From the NCBI GenBank assembly GCA_903813345.2, contig CAIIXF020000005.1, positions 31,871,375 through 31,935,374 of the forward strand: DNA of 64,000 nt, read 5' to 3'. This stretch comes from Owenia fusiformis. Taxonomy: Eukaryota; Annelida; Polychaeta; Sabellida; Oweniidae. Positions 22,901 to 34,900 of this stretch are shown piece after piece. The notes under the pieces were generated by a model. It made no database searches and was not told the origin of the DNA. It saw nothing but the letters and a program-made list of their open reading frames with translations. Within the stretch, counting starts at the first letter, position 1. Every line of letters starts with the position of its first letter. Made by a program: the position numbers and the translations under genes.

Positions 22901-25900
22901 TCGCTTCAATTAGATTTTCTTGAACTGTATGTTTAATAATGTTCTACCATCGAAATAAAGTCTTTAATTTAACTGATCAAAATGAGATATGGGAAAACGG
23001 ACACTGTAATTACCATATGCCGTTGTCTTTCTAAATTACTCAAATTCAGATTCCGTTGTCATTGACGATATCGAAGACGCTTTATTATGGCGATTCATGA
23101 GCCAATTTGATAGAAAATGGGATTTCATATGATACAGTATCACAAGAGCTCAATGTATGCACAGAATTAGCTACGATAAAATCCCATGAAATGAGGACCA
23201 AGTGATTGAACAGTTGAAGCGACGGTTACATGTATGTCCGCCATTTGTGACAACAGTATCTGACTTTACAATTTTTTAACAAGTAATGCATCTCGCTCAA
23301 CAAAACGGTCCTTTGTCCAAGGGTATTTCAATTCTTTCCATAACTGCCATCGTAGTGAAGCCCAACTTGAAGGATGTAACAAAAGAGAGTAAGATTCTGT
23401 ATGCACGTTCATGTACATGTACATTGTACATCTATATCAATTTTATTTCATAATGTTTATCACTTTTAGTATGACAAAGGCTTAGACTTGGATCTAGATC
23501 TGCGACTACGTAATAGCCAAGATAGTGAAGATGATGTCATTTTCACAAATATTCCTCTAGATGATAACAAGAAAGATGGCAACCAGGTGAACACAGAGCT
23601 TTATCCTCCAGGGGTGTACTACTCTACAGACACGCTCAATACTCCAGTAAGTAAAAATACAATTCTGAATTCTATAATGAGATATTACATTTTAATTGAT
23701 TAAGACTGTTCGATATTCTGTATTGGCACTAGACTTTGTCTCATTCCGATACAAAATTTCTCAAACAGAATATATCCTGTATTGCACTTCAAATCATTCA
23801 ATAACGTTTTTATCGTGTGATCCTCTGTATTGCTACTTAGATTGTCTCCTCCATACCAATATTTTCTGTATTTCGACGGAGGTGATCAACGGGGACAACC
23901 TCAGTAGCAATACAGATCGGTACAGCACAATAACTGACCAATCAGAGGGCTTCATTTTACAGATCATTCGATAAATTCAATTGTACATATGCTTATGTTG
24001 CTATTGCTAGCTAGGTTTTGGTTGAGGGAATGCTACTCTTGATTGAGTTAAGCCATCATCCATGTATGAAACATACCAAGCCTGAATCTAAATCATCAAT
24101 TTAAGACATGAAAAGACTAATGGTGCCTTCTGTTGCATTTCTGAAGTACAAATAGTGGTTTACAAACAAATTTTACTTGTTCCTGGCTAGAGACTAGAGA
24201 TTTCGCTGCAGAATTCCAGGCAGGATTGCACCTGTTATATCACCCTCCCTCTGGTTATGGGCCATTTATTGCTATTTTCAATGTTTGAAACAATTAAAAT
24301 ATGGAAATACTGAAAAGGGTAGTTTGTTCTTGTTTTGCAGAGATCTGTAGGGGAATCAGAAATAGATTCCGGCATTCTTACTTATGGCGAAGATGAAAAT
24401 AAGGAGAGAGGCAATTGGTCTGGAAAGCTAGATTTCTTACTTAGTTGCCTTGGTTACGCAGTCGGTTTAGGTATTTTATTTTTATATTGTTTGACGTACT
24501 TAGAGAAACATTGTTTTTACAATGAATTTCATCCTTTAAATCTGTTTCTCTGTTTTCTAGTCATGCTCTAGTTATCAAAAAATGATTATTCCAAGTTATA
24601 AAATAGCATGATTTTGGGGTATATGTAAATACATGGTAATGTTCTTTGTTCTATTTATCAAAAAGGATGATGGTTCCAAGTTATGGAATTTCATGATTTT
24701 GAGAAATTTGTAAATACCCTGTAATGTCCATTGTTCCTGAATTGTAGGAAATGTATGGCGATTCCCCTACTTGTGTTACCGGAATGGTGGAGGGGCATTC
24801 TTGATTCCATACGCCATTATGTTGGTGTTTGTGGGTCTCCCATTGTTCTTCATGGAGTTATGTTTAGGACAGTTTTGCAGTAGTGGGCCATTGACATGCT
24901 GGTCATACGCACCTATGTTCAAAGGTAGGCCTTCTCAATATGTTTTGTTTGATACAGTTAAACTGGAAAGTGGAACACATTTGGGACACCTAAAAAGTGT
25001 TCCATTTGAGAAGAAGGCTCATTTACAGTGGTTCATTTAACATTTAGTGAATAGGTCATGGGTGTTCCTTACCAAGGGTGTTCCACTTAACAGGTTTTAC
25101 TGTCATAGTATTTAACTACCATATGTTATTCAGATAGGCCATTTTAAGTTAATGATATGTTTAATATCCTTGTTCTAGAATATTATCATCTTTCTGTAGA
25201 ATCAGTTTTAGACAATATGAGCTCCCTATTTTATTTGAAAAATAGCCTCAATTGATTGTCTGACTCTCATACAATTATTTTTTATTATTTCCAGGGATAG
25301 GTGTTGCCATGATGATTGTGTCTAGTCTAGTAGCGGTATATTATAATATGATCATAGCCTGGTCACTCTATTATCTCATAGCATCATTTACATCAGAGTT
25401 ACCATGGGCTGACTGTGACAATGATTGGAATGGGAAAGGTAAGTTAGCACACAATAACTATACTCAAACCACTGTTCCACAACTAGTTACTTCGACGGAA
25501 CGTCAATGTATCAAAATGGATGAACTTCATTTGAGCAAAAAATGTGTCTTTTAGTAATTTGCAACATTTAAGATCATTATGTGGAAGAACTTAAAAGAAT
25601 TCTGGTGACATGATAAGTGTTTGTATAATAAAGCTACTACATCTATGTATGAGTTCTAACAAATGTTATTGATTATTTGATCAAAATGCACTTAAAACCA
25701 TAGCTTATGGATCAACTTCTATTTCACACACACCGTAATATAAAAAGATTCTTTATAAGTTTTATTTTGGCAGTATCTCTCTCTTCTATATTGCTGTATT
25801 TTACATTTGGATATTGAGTACATTGAGTGTGTTGTGTTGTAGGTTGTAGTTTAAGGTGGCCTCTATTGAAAGAAGATGAGTGCCAAGGTCGTGGAACAAT

Positions 25901-28900
25901 CGAATACCCCAATGGTACATGCTATACACAGCAAGACGACAAGACATACAAATTTACTGGTGTTTACAACGAATCTCTATTTTTTCAACAAACAAAAATT
26001 AAGCGTATCTTGCCAAGTGAAGAATACTACAAGTAAGATTTTCTTGGTTTCTGCTCAGTAGATGCACTTTTGTAAATAGTTGATTGATACAACAGTGATA
26101 TTTTTAGTATTGTAGCAAAATGTCACCACCTGTCATTTGTTACAGATGCCAAACACTGAATGCCAAATTCCAAACCACTTGTGGGGGTGACATGAAAATA
26201 GAAGAGAATAATACATACTTTTTGTTACCACCATGAGTTGGTGACAAATTGTTACATGAAGCCGTTTTTTGTGACTTTTGTTTTGGATAAGGCATTGAGA
26301 GTTGGCTTTTGCAACAAACTATTTCACTTTTGTAACTAGTTGCAGGTGGTGTATTTTAACACATTATTGCCTTGGAGTTTGATATTCTTTAATATGAGCC
26401 TTGTATACATCATAATTAGTGTTTGATTACAGTTTTTGCATGTTAAAACTTTATTTTGATTTTCAATTATTTTATGTTTGCTACTACCCTGCTACATTGC
26501 AGCATGTAAATGTACAAATTGTCAAAGAAATGTTAAAGAGCTAACATATTTTACTGCATGATTTTTAGATCTTTCTAGAAATTAATGTTACCTTGAATTT
26601 TAGTAATCTTGCTTTGCATCAACCATTGAATTGATATTACATCTTCATTTTCAAGAAAGATTGTCGTTACTTTCTGCTATAAATATTCCTAATTTAAATG
26701 TGTTTAACAAGCGAATCACTAATTTCACACCAATTTGTCAGTTTTTCAAATGCTGGACAGTTTTCAGGTTAAAGTAAAAAATTCAAATTTTGAGAAAAAC
26801 ATGAAAATTTGACAAATAGTGTATGAGGAACAAAAAAGAGACGGGTCAAATGTTAACACACAAGGAATTGATGCAAGACATTTAAAATTTGAGCTATATA
26901 TTTTGCTATTTTGATCTTTGTGTTTTCCAGTAATTATGTGCTGAATCTCAGTAGTGGAATAGATGATATGGGAGCCCCCCAGTGGAAGTTGGTCCTTGCC
27001 CTTATTGGGGCATGGGTCATCGCATTTATGTGCATGATTAAAGGCATCAAATCCTCTGGAAAGGTGATTTGTTGGCCTTCCATTGAATGAAGCATCCACA
27101 ATGTTAATACTATGAGTTCTGGGATGTTCAAGTGGTATCAGGTTGATCATGTAATCTTGGGAGATGTTACTTTTTTGGAAAATTTTATCGAAAATTTGCA
27201 AATCACATTCTTTACTTTTGCATTCACAAATTTAATCACATAAAAGATGCAAACTGCTAATTCACAATGATGTATATTGCGATTGAGTGTGACGTTTTGT
27301 GAATACAAAAACATGGGAATTGCAACAGAATGCGAATTTGGATTGAAAATGTTAATAACAATATGCCGATGTGCTGTTTTGTGAATAAGTTCTCAAATAT
27401 GCTATCATTTCATGACTAAGACATAGATATGCCTGCAGTTTGAAATCCCCTGAACCTATCATACAGTGTCAACATTGTGTTTCAGTTTCATGACTTGTAA
27501 TATATTTTGTCTGTGCATGGAGCTTTTCCCCTTATAATATCTACATATAATATAAAGACTAAGTATCCTTTCGTTTGCTTATTTTAATAATTATCATACA
27601 TTCATTTTGATTCATATTTTTCGTTATTTTGAAAATGTACAGGGTTTTTATGATTTCAGTTTATTGAATAATTAATGACGTGATAGATTAAAAGACCAAC
27701 CTGTATATTATATTTATTTTTTGATTATTTTGCTTGATTTAAAGTTACTCAAATTCTGCATGCTTTTATAAATATTTAAACAATAACCCATCAAGAGAAA
27801 AGAAAGTCTAATTCATATGTAACATAATAGTGCTGTTTTCTTGCAGGTTGTGTACTTTACAGCCACCTTCCCTTATGTAGTACTTGTTATTCTACTTATA
27901 CGTGGGGTGACCTTAGATAATGCGGGTCAGGGAATATTATTCTACCTTCAGCCTGACTGGCAGAGACTAGGAAATGCTAAGGTAAGGTGCTTCAAAAAGA
28001 CATTTGGGAAAGTTGTCCCAGCTCTAAGGGAATTGAATGTAATATCTTTCATGCTGATTTCCTTACAACTCTCACATACAGACTGCCTTATACATGTACA
28101 GTAAAACCTGTTAAGTGGAACACCTCTGTTAGTGAACCTCTTTAAGTGGAACACCAATTTGAACACTTTTTAGAGGTACCAAAGGTTTTCCACTTTGACA
28201 GGTTTTATTGTTTTGTTTTTTTGGATCGTAATTAGGCCAAATATTAAAAGTAATAATTACCTTTATTGATTTGCTTTATATTGTGTCATCCCAAAGCAAA
28301 ACCAAATAGGAAAATCTTAAGAAAACAAAACAAATTCAGTTCAATTCAGATGAATTTGTCAAACTAGTGGAATAAAACTCGTACAGTAAAATCTGTCTAA
28401 TATGATCACTACTTGGACTGGCCAAGTATCGAATTGGCAGGTGTTCACATTTCACATGTACATTTAACATTGTAGTCATTGTAAATAAAAAAAAATGGGA
28501 TAATTAGTGTTCATATTGAGAGATGTTCAGATTAGATAGGTGTTGGGGTATAGAGCTTTTAATGTACTTGTTATATTTTATTTGTATATATTTTTCATTA
28601 AGGTATGGAATGACGCTGCAGTTCAAATCTTCTTTTCTCTGTCCAACTGCTGGGGAGGCCTCATCGCTTTAGCCAGCTACAATAGATTCCACAATAATTG
28701 TCTCAGGTATGTTATTGTTGTTTTATTCAACCCAATCTCTGACACTAGAGAGAGTTGCATGGCTGCAAAGTGCATTTGCAAGAACACCTTTCACTACTCA
28801 GCGCATATTTTACAAAGTAGCACAACTTATTGCATCTTTTACACAATAGCCACTCTAAACTATAACTCATATCTTTATTATCCCAACAAATGAGGTTTGG

Positions 28901-31900
28901 AGGGGGATATTGTGAAAACTCATGTTGGTATGTCCAGATGATAAATTGCTATTTTGACCAGAGTGGTGAATAAAAAAGTCATTGATTTATTAGTAAAAAA
29001 ATCAACTTTATTTAAGTTAATTTAAGTTGTTTACATTATGTCATATGATATACAGTGTGTGGTAAATTCATTGGATTTGGACTATTTGACTTAAGAAAAT
29101 ATGCAAAACATAGAATGATGAGAGCAAAACAATATTGTAAAATTGTAAAATATTTTGAGACATCTCTATTTCTACATTTTGCATAAATATATAATATAAA
29201 ATACTATAAACAGTGCAAAACAATAATATACTGATTTGAATTTTTATGTGTGTTAGCAACTTAGCATGTATCACATACAGTAAAACCTGTCTAATCTGAA
29301 CTCCTTTTGGACCAGCCAAAAGTGCTCGGAGTAGCAGGTGTTCAGATTTTAAGCTTTTTTAATATGAGAAATAACAAATTTGGTGTTCAGAGTAGAGAGG
29401 TGTTTGGATATACAGATCTCACACTGTAGTGCTTGAATTATAATTCCTATCACTTTTTTTCCTTGATACATATTGTATCATAAACCTCTAACATTCAGTT
29501 TGTTAATTTGGTGGTTCTAGGGGGTAATTTCAAACCCAATTGAATAAATCCGACATGCTTTTTGATTGAGTTCAACCCAGCCACCAACTATAATGTTGTC
29601 TGGTTCAACATGGCCTTGCCACACCCTGCCATCTAGTACACCAGGAGTTCCACTTCTGCACTGCTTATATGTGATACCTGCGGGGCTATCAGCATGAAAG
29701 AAACCAACTTTGTCAGAAGGTTGAACCTGGAACCAAAATTTTAATGTTACATAATATGAAAGTATACTCTATATACTCCTGGAAACTTGAAGTAGTATGT
29801 CAAACTAATACAAATCATGTAGTGTATACATTAAAAAAAGTTTATATGAGCTGCTGTTACTTGTCAATCTTTACAATCTCTAAGTTTTATGCTATGATTA
29901 AAAAATTACAAGAAGTTGATAAAAATTTTAAAAATCAACTTTTTTTTACAGCCACCCTACATAACATTGAATGAGTTTTACCTGAATTCTCTTTTCGGCT
30001 TCTATATGAAATGTATTTATTCTTCTCGGGTGTATTAACACTTCATTTGATCCCACTAAAGTGAAATTTAATGACAACTCATTTCGACGCCATATTTGCA
30101 TGTGAACCGTTGTGTACATCTCAGAGTAAATAACCCATTTGGAGATTCCCCCTCCTTTTGTAATGCGTAGAGTCTTCATGTCAATCACAGTCACCAAGTT
30201 TGGACCATCAACAGTGCCGTAATTCATCATTGGATTTTCTTGGTAAATTGGTACAGTTGATGATGCTTTAAGAAATGGAAGATTTAGAAACTGCATTACA
30301 TACACAGTATTCCACAATTCATTGTTATAGTACAAAAGTCTTGTTAGCACTATGTAAAAAATGTTGGTTTTGAATAATTTTTCTGACTTAAAACAACCTA
30401 CCTTCACACTTAGGGACGTTTGTAGAACAGTCTGAAATTAAATGAGTACCAATAAATTGTATATTATGGGTCCCATGATAATTCATTGATTTAATGCAAT
30501 ATATCTGAGTCATGCTTTGAAACATGTTGCTTTATTACTACAAAAGAAAATTCAACGTTGGCACTTTTTATCAAATATTTGGAGTGTAATGGAGTGACTT
30601 ATCCAACACAGAATCATTCTTAAAAATTATGAAAATCATGACACTTATGAGAGACATTTGGCCAAGATAGAAGTCATATTTAAAATATTTCCAGTGTATC
30701 ATTATAGTTGCTTCAGAGTTGTTTACCAAATAGACCATAGTATTATAGGTTGAAATGGTCTCATTAGGTATTTTTTTGTAGATTGTGAATCATTATGTCA
30801 CCAGAAGTGGTGACATATTGTTATAGTCTCCAATTTCTTTATGGACAGTGTTTGGCGTCTGTAACAAATTACAAGGTGCTGACATTTTGTCATGTGAATG
30901 TCTTGTAGGGGTTTAATATTTCCATACCTGTTACATCATACTTGTCCCTATAATCTTTGTTTCTGCAATAGGTCTCAGTATTGCCACACCAACCACCTGT
31001 ACTACAACATGGATAGATCCCATCCCAGCCAGATATAGGGGAATCAATGGGGCATTCAAGGTTGTTAAACAATGGCCCACATCTACCATCTTGACTTACT
31101 ATTGAAGGGTGTTGCACTAAAAATACATATAAATGCTATGATGTCAAGCATTTGGACCAGGCTCAAGATAAATTTTAGAGGTTATATTGATAATGCAGCA
31201 CACATAATATTGTTGTATTGTACTGTACAATATTAGCCTATTTTAATCTTATTATTACATTTGTTAAATTTATCTCTCTGTATCAGTTTTCAATGCAATT
31301 AATTTATTTCCTATTTTCTTGAATTAAGTACAACAAATGATATACACTACCTGACATGTGCTTGTAAACGTTTTGGCTCACATGGTGAATTATTTTGGAT
31401 CATATTTTAGCTTGTTAGTATTCTTACCCATGCATTGATCATGTTTTGGTACAATTGTAGCAACACCATTTATGGAAGTGCATGCCATAGAGTGGAACCC
31501 ATTAGTAATTTCATAACCATCATTACATTCATATGTAACACTGTCACCAATCATCAAAGAATCATCTCCAGAAACAATCATAGCATTTTCAACATTTCCT
31601 AGTTGTGCACATGCTGTAAAATGGAGTCTACTGTTATTTCCAGAATGGGCAATGTTTAAAAAAGTCAATCATGCATACATTTGTAGAATCATTCATTACA
31701 TAATAACATTATAATATAAATTGATTTTTTGTCTTGTTCTCAAAAGAATTATGTACGTGTGGTTTAAATGATTCTTTGACCTATATTTGCCTATGCTTTA
31801 CACTTATTGTCTGAGCTAAAATTGCTTCTTGTTTTTAAAGATGTCATGGTTTGAGTTCTTTTAATTTTTACTACCTGTTTGGAGTTTCATTGGTCGTTAA

Positions 31901-34900
31901 CAATATTTAGATAAAAATGCATATGAAATGTATATTTCATACCTTGGGAAGAGGCATATTTCTCTCTATAGTCTACACAGCCAGAACATGTACAATGTGG
32001 CACCTCTTTGCCACACCATCCTCCAGGGCTGCAACAGGGGTAGATTCCATCCCACCCTGGGATTGAACTAGCAATTGGACACTCAGTGTTGTCAAACTGT
32101 GCACCACATCGACCAGTGGAAGTAATCTTTGAAGGATCTTGTTCTTTCAAAACAAATCAGTTGTTTGTATTGATTTAAATCGGGAGAAATCCTGATTTTT
32201 ATCCTGATTTTAAGAAAATATCTGATTTTAAGAAATATCCCGATACTAGCTTAGACTATGCATCTTTTCTGGAGAGATTTATTGAATCCAAAGATAAAAT
32301 ACTGACAAGAAATATTCAGTTTAAAAGTAACTCTTCATGATGATCATTTTGAGCACTTAAATGCAATATTAAAATGTACTTACCTTTCACACGTGTACAT
32401 ATTCCACAGGTTTGCTTGCAATAACGTGTGGCAAAGTCATTCTCTTCAGAACATAAGGTTGGCATGTGTTCCAAAAGTTGCAGACAATTATTTGCATCAT
32501 CCAAACAAGCTACATCTATATCTGGTGGGATACCTTTACAGACATATGCTTTTTCATAGGCACATGACGTATCATCCCAGTGCCATGGATCAGTTCCCCA
32601 AAATTTTTTATTGATAAAGGTACAGTTATCAAGTCCTTCTTTACCATTGGGTTTTCCCACCTTCCAATCTGTATATGGTTCATATGATCCATCAGACCAT
32701 TTCCAGCGGTTTTCCTGTTCTTGGTCATTCCATCCTATCCAGTATGAACCAGTAATACCACTAAAATTAATTATTTTAAGAATACAATGTAAATCAGAGA
32801 TTGCTCAGTACTAGGAAGTATCATGTCATATCAGATAATACAGTACACATGTTGACATTTTATTTTTTATTTTACCCATTTGATGCTACATTCTGTATGA
32901 AGTTATCTTCAGCTTCATCATGCATACTGGCAAGGTGACCTCCCTCTGTTATACAATACTCTTCTGCCAAATACCAGGTATGGGCACTGGGGAATGCCTT
33001 GTAGCAGTTCTCATTGTAAAAACTCCATCCAGATTCGCAACCATCTAAAATATACAACTCAATCAAGAATTTCTTAATTATTGTGTTTTCACAGATTGGT
33101 TATTCTTGTACCATTTAAAAAAGTATTTGGGTAAATTCCAGATTTAGCTAAATCTCACAAAAAGCAGAAATCCTATTATGAAACAGTGCTTGTTTATTAC
33201 ATTATTTTTGATTTAGACTACAATAGTGAAAGAAATTATATTAGTGGCAAATGGATGAATGGTTAAAAAAAGTCATATGAAATCATTATCATACCCTCAG
33301 CCATTCTTTTGCATATAAACTTCATAGTAGCATTGCAGTTCTTATCGTCCCAATATCTTCCACTTTTTTTAATAACGGCTGTGCAATCTTCACCGTTACT
33401 CCCTCCATTATTTGGCTTATTACGATACCACCACCTTAGGTATGCAGATGGATTCCCATCCAACCACTTGAATCTTGGATATGTGTTGTACTCGCCAACA
33501 TCCTCTGTTAGACCTATCCAAAGATCATATACTCCATGGCTGAAGAAGAGAATATAACACTTAAATGCTACAAGTCTACAAAGACATATACAAATATATT
33601 TATTTCAAATGATAGGCAAGTGACATCACTTCAATAATTCCATCTTTCCAAGTATATCTTGAAACATTTACACAATTGTATGAAGCTTTAATGATCAGAT
33701 GATGACCAAAGTTGGTTTAAAAGCATTGGTATATCACTCTATAGATTGCCAATGTGTTTGCCTTAATCTCCTTATGGAATCTGTGTACATCATTAATATA
33801 AATCATCTGTGCATACTGTCCATTTACCTTTCTGCTAATTCATAGATGAGCGTTGGTTTTGGCATATCCAATAACCAATTTTACAAACAAGCCTCATTTG
33901 ACATTAAAATTTATCTCAGAATGTTCATATAATAATCATATAATATGTAAATAATTCATAATAATAATCATATATATATGTAATGACTTCAGTATGAATG
34001 AAATGTCCCTTGGTCTTCTGGTCTTGGATTGTGATATTGATTCTTGAATGGTGGGGGGAAAGGGGGTATTAGACTTTTGGCACTAGTGCTTATATATTTC
34101 GCTGTTGTCTTATGATTATTCTCTACAAGAATGGATAGCGTAAATGATGTTGAACTGAAATAAACCTTGCCATTTCCATGATTTCAAATTTTACCTTTCG
34201 CATGCATGGCTCTGAGAAAACATTTGCTCATGATTGTTCATGTGATAATATCCTGATATTGATTGGACATCATGTACTGATGAGCTTGATTTTAATACAT
34301 TATGTTAATGAATACGAAAGAATTCGGGGAGCTACTCACTTCTTCTACTGCTGGTTTTTACAAAATCAAATTACTTAGATAAATACAGGGTGTCCAAAAA
34401 GGCATTGTGTGAAAATTCAGATAAAATGCATATTTATAAGTTCTAATATTTATTGAAATGACTTGTATCCTAGCATATACACACATGCACATGTTTTTTT
34501 GTTTTGTGTTTTGTAGGGATACACTCATCGTGGCATTCGGGAATTGCTGCACCAGTGTGTTTGCTGGCTTTGTCATCTTCTCCTTCCTTGGTAACATGGC
34601 TGGCATCATGAATACCACTGTGGATAAAGTCGTTGATAGCGGTAGGAAAACTTAGCCCCTTTTGTTTGTTCAATTGTAGCATAAGTGTATTAATAAGTCA
34701 TAAAAAAGAGAAAAGTATTCATTCACTTATAAACACCTTTTTATAAATGTTTGCTCTATATAAATGGATATAGATGTGCAACAGATAATGACTTAAGACA
34801 CACCCGTTATAAACATGGTGTATAAACCATTTGAAACCACAATCGAAATTTGGCATTTCCGTGTGTTGGACATTTTTGCCTTTTTCTACTTGGTATTAGA

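Larger units (their letters stand above)
19923..23469. other. SLC6 intron 1
   Basis: Large first intron after a 21-nt coding exon. It holds the palindrome with nested transposon at 20285-21300, an inverted-repeat pair at 22861-23270, and low-copy repeats near 21900-22230. No other gene is recognised. Confidence 0.6.
27190..33844. repeat. Segmental duplication, copy 1 (within SLC6 introns 7-9)
   Basis: This block is repeated at about 46360-56597. It contains the end of SLC6 intron 7, intact exons 8 and 9, and the antisense 3' half of the mosaic lectin gene. Colinearity ends sharply at 33844, inside an exon of the lectin gene. The left limit is approximate (near 27190). Shared transposon insertions, such as the pogo-type element at 29277-29416 and 52043-52180, predate the duplication. 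Confidence 0.9.

Noticed and set aside
34385-34410. Possible mariner terminal repeat TACAGGGTGTCCAAAAAGGC
   Set aside because: Only one end is found; no inverted partner in the neighbouring few kilobases.
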